From Flavobacteriia bacterium (GTDB lineage: Bacteria > Bacteroidota > Bacteroidia > Flavobacteriales > Flavobacteriaceae): DNA of 9,454 nucleotides. The notes beneath the pieces were generated by a model. The model saw nothing but the letters and a program-made list of their open reading frames with translations. It was not told the origin of the DNA and did not search any database. The DNA lies in contig DRQI01000079.1 of the NCBI GenBank assembly GCA_011330545.1, forward strand, positions 1 through 9,454, in the 5' to 3' direction. Made by a program: the position numbers and the translations under genes. Numbering within the stretch: position 1 is the first letter of the stretch; every line of letters begins with the position of its first letter. Shown here piece after piece: positions 1 through 7,448 of this stretch.

Positions 1-1
1 C

Positions 2-301
2 GAACTACACCGGCTATCAGAAGCTACCAATAAAAAATACATGAACTTATTGTTAGATTATACCTACAATGATGAAAATGACCCCAACCGGTTTTATTAC
101 CGGTCTGACCACTATAACTTTGCTAAAAATGGTATTCCTATTATTTTTTATTTTAACGGGGTGCATGATGACTATCATAGGGCGACAGATACAGCCGATA
201 AAATTCGGTATGATTTACTTCAAAAAAGGGCACAGTTAGTATTTTATACGGCATGGGAAATAGCCAATAGAAAAAACCGTTTAGTAGTTGATAAGAACTA
301 A
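2..301 (+). CDS. M28-family zinc metallopeptidase (aminopeptidase-like), C-terminal end only
   Basis: The frame is open from the left edge, so this is the last 99 codons of a gene that begins outside the window. The ATG at 41 is only an internal methionine: recognisable family sequence (ELHRLSEATNKKY) precedes it. The visible part matches the end of an M28 peptidase domain: a YRSDHYNFAKNGIPIIFYFNG stretch followed by HDDYHRATDTADKI. In this family the His of the YH-x(3)-DT-x-DKI motif (codon 176-178) is a zinc ligand. Bacteroidota members of this type are usually exported aminopeptidases or peptide hydrolases, but the signal peptide and the other metal ligands lie outside the window, so location and substrate cannot be judged. 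The stop codon directly abuts the start of the next gene, which suggests co-transcription. The family call is confident; the substrate is unknown. Confidence 0.88.
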   Translation, partial: ELHRLSEATNKKYMNLLLDYTYNDENDPNRFYYRSDHYNFAKNGIPIIFYFNGVHDDYHRATDTADKIRYDLLQKRAQLVFYTAWEIANRKNRLVVDKN

Positions 302-1663
302 TTGTACGCAATCATAGACATAGAAACAACGGGCGGAAAGTATAATGAAGAAGGCATTACCGAAATTGCAATTCATAAATACGATGGGCATCAAGTAGTA
401 GATACTTTTATTAGTTTATTGAACCCTGAGCGCGAAATTCAACCCTTTGTGGCCAACCTTACCGGTATTAATAATAACATGCTTAGAAATGCCCCAAAAT
501 TTTATGAGGTAGCCAAACGCATTGTTGAAATTACTGCCGATTGTATTATTGTAGCCCACAATGCCAATTTTGACTACCGCATTTTACGTACCGAATTTAG
601 GCGGTTAAGTTTTGACTATGAACGGCAAACTTTATGTACCGTAGAATTGAGTAAAAAGTTAATTCCGAATTTAGAATCTTATAAACTGGGAAGGTTGTGC
701 CGCAAGTTGGGAATTCCTGTCACTGACCGCCACAGAGCCAATGGAGATGCCATTGCTACCGTTAAACTCTTTAAACTATTACTCGATAAAGACGTACAAA
801 AAACAATTATTACCGAGGCCATACGCCGAGAGCCTAAATATCAATTAGACCCCAAACTAATAAACATTATTGAAAGCTTGCCCACTGCTACCGGAGTGTA
901 TTATATGCACAAGGCAAATGGTAAAATTATCTATATCGGCAAAAGTAAAAACATTAAAAAACGTATCAATCAACATTTTACCAGTACGAGCCCCAAAGCA
1001 ACAAAAATGCAGTTACAAGTGGCCGCTGTTACCTATGAAACTACCGGTAGCGAATTGGTTGCCTTGCTAAAAGAAAGCGAAGAGATTAAACGCAACAAAC
1101 CCATTTACAATACAGCCTTAAAAAGAACGCTTTTTTCGTACGCCCTGTATAGTTTTGTAGATACCGAAGGGTATATAAACCTAAGAATTGACAAAGCTGA
1201 CGGTAGAAAAAAACCCATCACAACCTTTACCAATAGGCAGAGTGCTAAAAGTTTTTTGTTCAATGCCCTTGAAAAATATACCCTATGCCAAAAATTAACC
1301 GGCTTGCACCCCACAAAAAAGAACTGTTTTAATTATACTATTAAAGCCTGTAACGGCGCATGTATTGGCATAGAACCACCAGAATTATACAATAAAAGAG
1401 TACAACAATTAATTCAGCATAACAGTTTTGAAAACAAAAGTTTTGTGATTGTTGACAGCGGCCGGCAAACCGATGAACGTTGTGCCATCTTAATAGAAAA
1501 CGGTATTTTTAAAGGTATTGGATATTACAACCTCAATTTCCAACTAAATACCTTAGAGATGATAAAAACAATCATCACTCCCATGGAAAACAACAGAGAT
1601 GTACAACATATTTTAAAAAATTATCTAAGAAAAAATAAAAGGACAAAAATTATAAGGTTTTAA
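302..1663 (+). CDS. DnaQ-like DEDDh 3'-5' exonuclease fused to a UvrC/Cho-like GIY-YIG endonuclease
   Basis: This 453-residue protein has two nuclease modules. Residues 1-170 form a DnaQ-type exonuclease: Exo I DIETTG (D6, E8), Exo II HNANFD (D91) and Exo III HRANGD (H144, D149), i.e. a complete DEDDh set. From about residue 190 comes a GIY-YIG domain: GVY at 198-200, YIG at 211-213, Arg221 and Glu258 in the UvrC-like stretch LLKESEEIKRNKPIYN. Further on, four cysteines (329, 342, 350, 354; C-x12-C-x7-C-x3-C) resemble the cysteine cluster of UvrC. The UvrC C-terminal nuclease half is absent, as in Cho. A role in DNA repair, with incision by the GIY-YIG part and 3'-5' trimming by the exonuclease, is an inference. 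The start is TTG directly after the upstream TAA; any later start would remove the Exo I motif. Three bases separate it from the next gene. Confidence 0.9.
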   Translation: MYAIIDIETTGGKYNEEGITEIAIHKYDGHQVVDTFISLLNPEREIQPFVANLTGINNNMLRNAPKFYEVAKRIVEITADCIIVAHNANFDYRILRTEFRRLSFDYERQTLCTVELSKKLIPNLESYKLGRLCRKLGIPVTDRHRANGDAIATVKLFKLLLDKDVQKTIITEAIRREPKYQLDPKLINIIESLPTATGVYYMHKANGKIIYIGKSKNIKKRINQHFTSTSPKATKMQLQVAAVTYETTGSELVALLKESEEIKRNKPIYNTALKRTLFSYALYSFVDTEGYINLRIDKADGRKKPITTFTNRQSAKSFLFNALEKYTLCQKLTGLHPTKKNCFNYTIKACNGACIGIEPPELYNKRVQQLIQHNSFENKSFVIVDSGRQTDERCAILIENGIFKGIGYYNLNFQLNTLEMIKTIITPMENNRDVQHILKNYLRKNKRTKIIRF

Positions 1664-1666
1664 ATA

Positions 1667-3658
1667 ATGAAAAAAGGAGTATTCATTACCGTACTGTTGC
1701 TCAGTACGTTTATCTATGCACAGAAAAATAAAGTATATACTTTTGGCAAGGTTTCAACCCAAGAAAAAGACTTAAAAATTTATAAAAAAGACAGCACTGC
1801 CAATGCCGTGTTTCTATTTGAAAACGGAGAAACCGTATTTAAAGATACACCTACCCGAATTTTAATAAACACCAAGTACTATGCTAAAATAAAAATATTT
1901 AATAAAGAAGGGGTTGCCTATGCTACGGTAGAAATTCCCATTTATCAAAATAAGCAAGTATCAGAACGGGTAAAAAATATTAAAGCGGTAACGCACAACG
2001 GTTTTCAAACTACCTATTTAAAAAAAGAAAATATTTTTACCGAAAAAATCAATGAAAACTGGTCTTTAGTAAAATTTACCATGCCCAATATTAAAGAGCA
2101 AAGCATCATTGAATATGAATATACGCTCGAATCGCCATTCAAATTTACCTTTAAAGGATGGCCATTTCAAGCCGATATCCCTAAAATATACAGTAGGTTT
2201 CATGCGCTTATTCCGGGTAATTATGTTTACAACCGTACATTGGTGGGGCCTCAGAAATTATCGGTAAACAAATCGGGTATTAAAAAAGATTGCTTTGGCA
2301 TTTCAGGCTATTCACAGCAAGCCGATTGTGAAGAAGTGACGTATGTTATGGAGGATATTCCCGCTTTTATCGAAGAAGATTATATGACATCGCGCAAAAA
2401 TTATATGTCAAACCTAAAATTTGAACTCTCAGAATTTATTGGTTTTGACGGTATTAACCAACGATTTACCAAAAGATGGAAAGATGTTGACAAAGAATTC
2501 AGAACTGAAAAAAGTATCGGAAGGCAATTGCGCAAAATAGATTATATAGAAAAAAGGATTCCCAAAGATTTATTTGCCGGCGATAATCAATTGGCCAAAG
2601 CACAGAAAGTATACAATTTTATAAAAAATCATTTTACATGGAATAAAGAGATACGATTGTTTGAAGATGTTACTGTTAAAAGTGCTTTCGATAAGAAAGT
2701 CGGCAATTCAACCGAAATCAATATCGCCCTAATCAATGCGTTAAACGCCGTAGGGATTAAAGCCGAAATAGTATTGCTTTCTACCAGAAAAAACGGATTG
2801 CCCACCAAGCAACATCCTGTTATTACCGGTTTTAATTATTCTATCGCCCATGTAAAAATTAATGAAAAAGAATATTTATTGGATGCCACTGACAAGTTAC
2901 AACCTTTCGGGATGATTCCTTATAGAGCCTTAAACGGATATGGCAGGGTAATGGACTTTAAAAAAGGGAGTTATTGGATAGATATCAAAGCACCTAAAAA
3001 TAACCAAGTTAGGGTTACCTTAAATTTAAAAATCAACGACGAAAGAAATTTCGAAGGCCTCTTGCACAAATCGTATAGCGGGTATAGGGCACTTAGCAAA
3101 AGAAAAAGCCTCAAAAACGTATCAGAAGAAAAATACTTGGATGATATAGAAAGTACCGATGATAAACTCACCATCAACTCGTATAAAAACACAAACCTTA
3201 ACACTATTGAAAAACCTTTTACAGAACTCTTTGACGTTACCATTGAAAATGAAGACGATTTGAATACTACTATTCAAAAAACAGGCGAAAATACCGGTTC
3301 AATTCTTATTTTAAATCCGTTTATTACGTCGAGAATCACAAAGAATCCCTTTCAATTAAAAGAGAGAAGCTATCCTGTAGATTTCGGGTACCCAAGAACT
3401 TTTCAATACACTTTATTATTAAAAATTCCCGAACAGTACAAAGTAAAATCATTGCCTGACAATGTTGCTTTTAAATTGCCTAACGGAGGCGGTGTTTATT
3501 TTTTTAATATCGAAGAAAAGAATAATCAAATTAATATGATTTCGCGATATGTAATCAACCGGGCATATTTTGTACCACAAGAATATCCCTACCTCAAAGA
3601 ATTCTATAATCAAATTATCAAAACTCAAAATTCTTTAATAACTTTAGAGAAAATATAA
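1667..3658 (+). CDS. Exported DUF3857 / transglutaminase-like protein, first tandem paralogue
   Basis: A 663-residue protein with a clear signal peptide (MKKGVFITVLLLSTFIYA, likely cleaved after residue 18), so it is periplasmic or envelope-associated. The layout fits the Bacteroidota DUF3857 family: an N-terminal DUF3857 beta domain (about 50-220, with the IIEYEYTLESP and FQADIP stretches), a transglutaminase-like core (about 290-410), and a C-terminal beta-rich DUF3858-like region (about 430-650). The core looks enzymatically dead: where active transglutaminase folds have Cys, His and Asp, I read Ser348 (GNSTEIN), Asn390 (GFNYSIAHV) and Asp406 (LLDATD). A structural or binding role is therefore more likely than catalysis. 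It alignes over its full length with the next gene, and its last 21 codons are almost identical to that gene's. The ATG lies 3 bp after the upstream stop. The precise function of this family is unknown to me. Confidence 0.85.
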   Translation: MKKGVFITVLLLSTFIYAQKNKVYTFGKVSTQEKDLKIYKKDSTANAVFLFENGETVFKDTPTRILINTKYYAKIKIFNKEGVAYATVEIPIYQNKQVSERVKNIKAVTHNGFQTTYLKKENIFTEKINENWSLVKFTMPNIKEQSIIEYEYTLESPFKFTFKGWPFQADIPKIYSRFHALIPGNYVYNRTLVGPQKLSVNKSGIKKDCFGISGYSQQADCEEVTYVMEDIPAFIEEDYMTSRKNYMSNLKFELSEFIGFDGINQRFTKRWKDVDKEFRTEKSIGRQLRKIDYIEKRIPKDLFAGDNQLAKAQKVYNFIKNHFTWNKEIRLFEDVTVKSAFDKKVGNSTEINIALINALNAVGIKAEIVLLSTRKNGLPTKQHPVITGFNYSIAHVKINEKEYLLDATDKLQPFGMIPYRALNGYGRVMDFKKGSYWIDIKAPKNNQVRVTLNLKINDERNFEGLLHKSYSGYRALSKRKSLKNVSEEKYLDDIESTDDKLTINSYKNTNLNTIEKPFTELFDVTIENEDDLNTTIQKTGENTGSILILNPFITSRITKNPFQLKERSYPVDFGYPRTFQYTLLLKIPEQYKVKSLPDNVAFKLPNGGGVYFFNIEEKNNQINMISRYVINRAYFVPQEYPYLKEFYNQIIKTQNSLITLEKI

Positions 3659-3660
3659 TT
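3592..3660 (+). repeat. 69-bp direct repeat, copy 1 (3' end of first DUF3857 gene)
   Basis: Starting at cctcaaagaattcta, this copy includes the last 21 codons of the first paralogue, its TAA and two following T's. It matches 5565-5633 with a single difference (T at 3607 against C at 5580, synonymous Tyr codons). The offset between copies is 1973 bp. Similarity stops abruptly at both ends. Confidence 0.95.
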
Positions 3661-5631
3661 TTGCATTCCTCTTCTAAAAAAATAAGGATTCTGATACTAG
3701 TTAGCTCATTTCTATTCTGCATATCATTATATTCGCAGCAGTTTAAAATGTTTACCATAGGAGATGTAAATGCAGCAGAACTCAACATGAAACAATACGA
3801 TAGAGAGCCATCTGCAAAAACCGTAATTTTAAACGAACAAAGTGTCAAAAGAATTTCTGTTACATCAACACTAACAACCGAAATTATTTATCGTAAAATA
3901 AAATTCTTTTCCAAAGAAGATACTGACGAAGCCACCGTATCATTTATAGTTCCTAATTACTTAGACATTGATGTAACCCTAAACGCTATTAAAGGAATTA
4001 CCTATAATCTTGTTGGGGATTCTATTGTCAGTAAAAAATTAAAAAAAGAAGATATTTTTACTGAAAAAATTGATGATTTTTCAACCCAAATAAGTTTTAC
4101 AATGCCCGATGTTAAAGAAGGCTGTATCATTGAATATGAATATCAAGATTATGCCTTCGGAATCGGTAGCTTTAATTATTGGACATTTCAGTCTGATATC
4201 CCTAAAAAAATTAGCAGGGTCATCTTTTTTATCCCTGCAAAATTTACCTATAAAACCTATTTAATAGGAAATTTAAAACTGAGCAATAGCAGTGTTTTTG
4301 AATCAGAAAAATGTGATATCAATAAAAAAACAAAGCGAAAATGTACCATTGCTTTGTATCAAATAGAAAATATTCCTTCTTTGGCTTTTGAAAGTTATAC
4401 TTCATCACCAACAAACTATTTATCTCGAATCTCACTAAGGTTTATCAAGACAAATTTTTATAACGGGGTACGCTATAAATATTATAACACCTGGAAATCA
4501 TTTGATAATGCTATCAAAAGAAGTGCCAGTATCGGTGCAAAAATTAAGATGAAAAGTTACTTTAACCGCAAATTACCAGATACGTTAAAAGCCATAAAAG
4601 ATACACTTGTCAAAGCAAAAAAAATATATTATTATATTCAGAGCCATTATACAACAAATACAGCATCGCAAACCAATAATGTAAAATCTGATTTTAAAAA
4701 TAAATACGGTAGTAGTTTAAATATTAATTTGGCCTTGTTGAACTCTTTAACAAGCCAAGGTATTTCTTCACAGTTGGTTTTGCTCTCTACCAGAGGCCAT
4801 GGCATTATCAATAAAACATATCCCGAAGATGATGTTTATAATTATGTAATTGTAAAAACAACTATCGAAGGCAAAGAATATTTTTTAGATGCATCAGATA
4901 AATATACATCTTTCGGAATGCCCCCTTTTAAGGCCTTAAATGGCGATGCAAGAGTACTCAATAGTAAAGGGGAGAGTTTTTGGGAAACAATAAAACCTGC
5001 CATAAAATCATACCAAAGTGCAATTGTTAATTTAAAACTTACCGATGACAATAGTATTATTGGCAATATAACAACGCTACTAAAAGGCTATACAGCACAA
5101 TTTAAAAGAAAAGAATTAGAAGAAAAAGGCGAAGAAGCATATCTTTCTGAGAATGAGTTTATAAATCAAGATTTTGAAATTCTTTCTCATACTGTTACCA
5201 ACAGTAAAACATTAGAAAAACCACTACGAGAAGTTTTTGAAATAACATCAAAAAATGATGAATTGAATAATGACATTATTTTTATCAACCCCTTTGTATA
5301 TTCAAAATATACCACAAATCCATTTCAATCTAACGAAAGGATAAATCCGATAGATTTTGGTTTTACCTATGCAAACAATCAAATCATCACTATTGAAATT
5401 CCTAAAAACTATAGAATTAAATCATTGCCTAAAAGCATCGCTGTTAAATTAGCCAATAACGGAGGTTACTATTCCTTCAACATAGGCCACAACGAAAGTA
5501 AAATCACTATAAATTCTAGGTTTAGCATCAATAAATCCTATTTTAGCATCGATGAATATTCAGGCCTCAAAGAATTCTACAATCAAATTATCAAAACTCA
5601 AAATTCTTTAATAACTTTAGAGAAAATATAA
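3661..5631 (+). CDS. Exported DUF3857 / transglutaminase-like protein, second tandem paralogue
   Basis: A 656-residue paralogue of the preceding gene, alignable along its whole length (for example FTMPDVKEGCIIEYEYQ against FTMPNIKEQSIIEYEYT). The signal peptide covers residues 1-25, with likely cleavage at LYS|QQF. The domain order is the same: DUF3857 beta domain, transglutaminase-like core, C-terminal beta region. The core again lacks the catalytic Cys and His: Ser352 (YGSSLNIN), Asn394 (VYNYVIV) and Asp410 (FLDASD). The start is TTG, 2 bp after the upstream stop; the first in-frame ATG falls after the signal sequence, so TTG is needed to make an exported protein. The gene looks AT-richer than its neighbours (positions 4621-4680 contain only 15 G+C). 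Its 3' end is a 68/69-base copy of the first gene's 3' end. The pair probably arose by tandem duplication; whether the two act together is unknown. Confidence 0.85.
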   Translation: MHSSSKKIRILILVSSFLFCISLYSQQFKMFTIGDVNAAELNMKQYDREPSAKTVILNEQSVKRISVTSTLTTEIIYRKIKFFSKEDTDEATVSFIVPNYLDIDVTLNAIKGITYNLVGDSIVSKKLKKEDIFTEKIDDFSTQISFTMPDVKEGCIIEYEYQDYAFGIGSFNYWTFQSDIPKKISRVIFFIPAKFTYKTYLIGNLKLSNSSVFESEKCDINKKTKRKCTIALYQIENIPSLAFESYTSSPTNYLSRISLRFIKTNFYNGVRYKYYNTWKSFDNAIKRSASIGAKIKMKSYFNRKLPDTLKAIKDTLVKAKKIYYYIQSHYTTNTASQTNNVKSDFKNKYGSSLNINLALLNSLTSQGISSQLVLLSTRGHGIINKTYPEDDVYNYVIVKTTIEGKEYFLDASDKYTSFGMPPFKALNGDARVLNSKGESFWETIKPAIKSYQSAIVNLKLTDDNSIIGNITTLLKGYTAQFKRKELEEKGEEAYLSENEFINQDFEILSHTVTNSKTLEKPLREVFEITSKNDELNNDIIFINPFVYSKYTTNPFQSNERINPIDFGFTYANNQIITIEIPKNYRIKSLPKSIAVKLANNGGYYSFNIGHNESKITINSRFSINKSYFSIDEYSGLKEFYNQIIKTQNSLITLEKI

Positions 5632-5633
5632 TT
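5565..5633 (+). repeat. 69-bp direct repeat, copy 2 (3' end of second DUF3857 gene)
   Basis: Second copy of the repeat at 3592-3660, 68 of 69 bases identical, in the same orientation and the same reading position relative to the stop codon. It runs two bases past the TAA toward the channel gene. Confidence 0.95.
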
Positions 5634-5641
5634 GCAACAAT

Positions 5642-6472
5642 TTGGGTAAGACAACCAACAAACCAGACTGGAGAACACGCCTACACGAAATCATTTATGA
5701 AGCAGACACTCCTGCCGGAAAATTATTTGATATTGTACTGCTCATCTTTATCTTAGCCAGCATAGTACTGGTAATGTTAGAAAGTGTTTCGAGTATCAAT
5801 TTAGTATACAAAGAGTTTTTTAATATAGCCGAATGGGTCATTACCATCTTATTTACCCTAGAATATATAGCGCGCATTATTGCTATTAAAAAACCAACAG
5901 AATATATTTTTAGCTTTTATGGCATAGTAGATTTTTTGTCAACCATCCCTAAATACTTAGCGGTAATTTTTGTAGGCACTCATGCGCTTGTCGCCCTACG
6001 GGCCTTACGCCTATTGCGCGTTTTCAGGATTTTGAAATTGGCACGTTTTATAGGAGAATCTAACCAATTGATAAAAGCCCTTAAGGCAAGCCGGGCAAAA
6101 ATAGCTGTCTTTTTATTTGCCGTACTGATTATAAGTATCATTCTGGGTACAGTGATGTACTTGGTTGAAACCGGCCAAGATAGTGGTTTTACAAGTATTC
6201 CCAGAAGTGTCTATTGGGCCATTGTAACGCTTACAACAGTGGGCTATGGCGATATTGCCCCGGTAACGCCCCTAGGGCAATTAATTGCAGCAATGATTAT
6301 GATTATGGGTTATGGCATTATTGCCATTCCTACCGGAATTGTAAGTGCCGAATACGCGTCACAAAAAAAAGTACATGTAAATACCCAAAGTTGCCCCAGT
6401 TGCGGAGCAGAAAACCATCGCGACGATGCCGAATTTTGCTATGAATGCGGATACAAACTACACCATGAATAA
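5642..6472 (+). CDS. Voltage-gated K+ channel (Kv-like, six transmembrane segments) with C-terminal zinc ribbon
   Basis: A 276-residue inner-membrane channel. S1 begins near residue 28 (FDIVLLIFILASIVLVML). S4 is a textbook voltage sensor with a basic residue at every third position: R120, R123, R126, R129, K132, R135. The pore carries the potassium selectivity filter TTVGYGD (198-204), followed by S6 (LIAAMIMIMGYGIIAIPTGI). The short cytoplasmic tail holds two CxxC pairs, CPSCG and CYECG (C251, C254, C266, C269), a zinc-ribbon pattern in place of the RCK or cyclic-nucleotide domains common in other prokaryotic K+ channels. The start is TTG at 5642, 10 bp after the previous stop; the only later in-frame ATG is inside S1, and the HEIIYEADTPAGKLF segment typical of the family lies before it. 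The gene's end overlaps miaA by 8 bp. K+ selectivity is well supported; the physiological role is not. Confidence 0.92.
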   Translation: MGKTTNKPDWRTRLHEIIYEADTPAGKLFDIVLLIFILASIVLVMLESVSSINLVYKEFFNIAEWVITILFTLEYIARIIAIKKPTEYIFSFYGIVDFLSTIPKYLAVIFVGTHALVALRALRLLRVFRILKLARFIGESNQLIKALKASRAKIAVFLFAVLIISIILGTVMYLVETGQDSGFTSIPRSVYWAIVTLTTVGYGDIAPVTPLGQLIAAMIMIMGYGIIAIPTGIVSAEYASQKKVHVNTQSCPSCGAENHRDDAEFCYECGYKLHHE

Positions 6473-7379
6473 GTATTTGATAACCCTTGTTGGCCCTACG
6501 GCTATCGGCAAAACAGCACTGAGCATAGAAATTGCCAAACAACTAAATACCGAAATACTATCTTCAGACTCACGGCAATTTTATAAAGAAATGACTATCG
6601 GCACTGCGGTACCCGATGCTAATGAATTGCGGCAAGTACCCCATCATTTTATCCAAAACATATCCATCCATGAAGATTATAGCGTGGGGAAGTTTGAAAA
6701 AGATGCTATCAACACCTTGGATACCCTCTTTAAAAAATACCCAAATGTAGTAATGGTAGGCGGAAGCGGTTTGTATACCGATGCGGTCTTAAAAGGCTTG
6801 GATGCCTTTCCGAAGGTAACGCCAAGCATACGAAAACAATTACAATTGCAACTGCAAGAAAAAGGTATTGCCCATTTACAAGAACAACTTAGAGAATTAG
6901 ACATTGAAAGTTACCGGCGCATAGATATTGAAAACCACCAACGTGTCATCCGGGCACTCGAAATTTGTATCGGCACCGGAAAACCTTTTTCGTCGTTTTT
7001 AACCCATAGCCCTACCACACGTAATTTTATCCCTATAAAAATAGGATTGACAGCTCCGCGCGAAATTATCTATCAACGCATCAACCAACGCGTAGGTATC
7101 ATGCTCGAAAACGGCTTGTTAGAAGAGGTGAAAAAATTATTTCAATACAAAGAATTAAATGCCTTACAAACGGTAGGGTACAAAGAAATGTTTCAGTATT
7201 TAGAAGGAGCCATCTCCTTAGATACTGCCATTGAAGAAATTAAAAAAAATACCCGCCGTTTTGCCAAACGGCAACTGACTTGGTACCGAAAAGATACTGA
7301 AATACAATGGTTTGATTATAAAGAAAACCCTCAGCAAATCATTGCGTATATCGTTAAAAAAACAAGTGCTAAAATTTAA
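6465..7379 (+). CDS. miaA: tRNA dimethylallyltransferase MiaA
   Basis: A 304-residue cytoplasmic enzyme that transfers the dimethylallyl group from DMAPP to N6 of adenosine 37 in tRNAs reading UNN codons, the first step toward ms2i6A. Visible signatures are the P-loop GPTAIGKT (10-17), the substrate-binding SDSRQFYKEM segment with Asp35, IGTAVPD, the VGGSGLY motif, NHQRVIRALE, and the C-terminal KKNTRRFAKRQLTWYR block typical of the family. The length is normal. The start is the ATG at 6465, inside the ATGAATAA overlap with the channel's stop, which points to translational coupling; an in-frame ATG at 6426 would add 13 residues encoded within the channel's zinc ribbon and not seen in the family. 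It appears to be the last gene of the plus-strand operon. Confidence 0.97.
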   Translation: MNKYLITLVGPTAIGKTALSIEIAKQLNTEILSSDSRQFYKEMTIGTAVPDANELRQVPHHFIQNISIHEDYSVGKFEKDAINTLDTLFKKYPNVVMVGGSGLYTDAVLKGLDAFPKVTPSIRKQLQLQLQEKGIAHLQEQLRELDIESYRRIDIENHQRVIRALEICIGTGKPFSSFLTHSPTTRNFIPIKIGLTAPREIIYQRINQRVGIMLENGLLEEVKKLFQYKELNALQTVGYKEMFQYLEGAISLDTAIEEIKKNTRRFAKRQLTWYRKDTEIQWFDYKENPQQIIAYIVKKTSAKI

Positions 7380-7380
7380 G

Positions 7381-7402
7381 TTTCTTTCTCTTTTGCCTTG
7401 GG
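7381..7402. repeat. Possible short interspersed repeat remnant between miaA and nnr
   Basis: The 69-bp convergent gap (7380-7448) begins with a pyrimidine-rich stretch containing CTCTTTTGCCTTGGG. Similar words occur at 9078-9089 (TTTTGCCTTAGG) and 9094-9108 (CTCTTTTGGCTTAGT), also at a gene end. I recall related intergenic words from flavobacterial genomes, but this window alone cannot prove a repeat family. No strong terminator hairpin is visible in the gap. Confidence 0.3.
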
Positions 7403-7448
7403 TAAATTTCAACTTGTACCACGAGCGAGCATCCGCCCCTAAGATTTT

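Noticed and set aside
870..1314. Open frames at 870-1070 (+) and 1105-1314 (-) inside the exonuclease/GIY-YIG gene
   Set aside because: Both lie wholly within a gene with intact family motifs and have no recognisable domain.
3709..3735. Lipoprotein signal in the second DUF3857 protein (Cys20 in the hydrophobic segment)
   Set aside because: The residues before the Cys (SFLFC) do not fit a lipobox, and a better signal peptidase I site follows at LYS|QQF.
3618..3848. Minus-strand open frame spanning the junction of the two DUF3857 genes
   Set aside because: It overlaps the repeat and the signal-peptide region antisense and shows no protein-like motif; best explained as a shadow of low-G+C coding sequence.
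5632..5649. TTG at 5632 as the channel start
   Set aside because: It is in a different frame and reaches a TAA after five codons; the in-frame TTG at 5642 precedes the family N-terminal segment.
6426..6464. Upstream ATG giving a longer MiaA
   Set aside because: The extra 13 residues are encoded by the channel's zinc ribbon and are not part of the MiaA family N-terminus; the ATG at 6465 gives the normal start.
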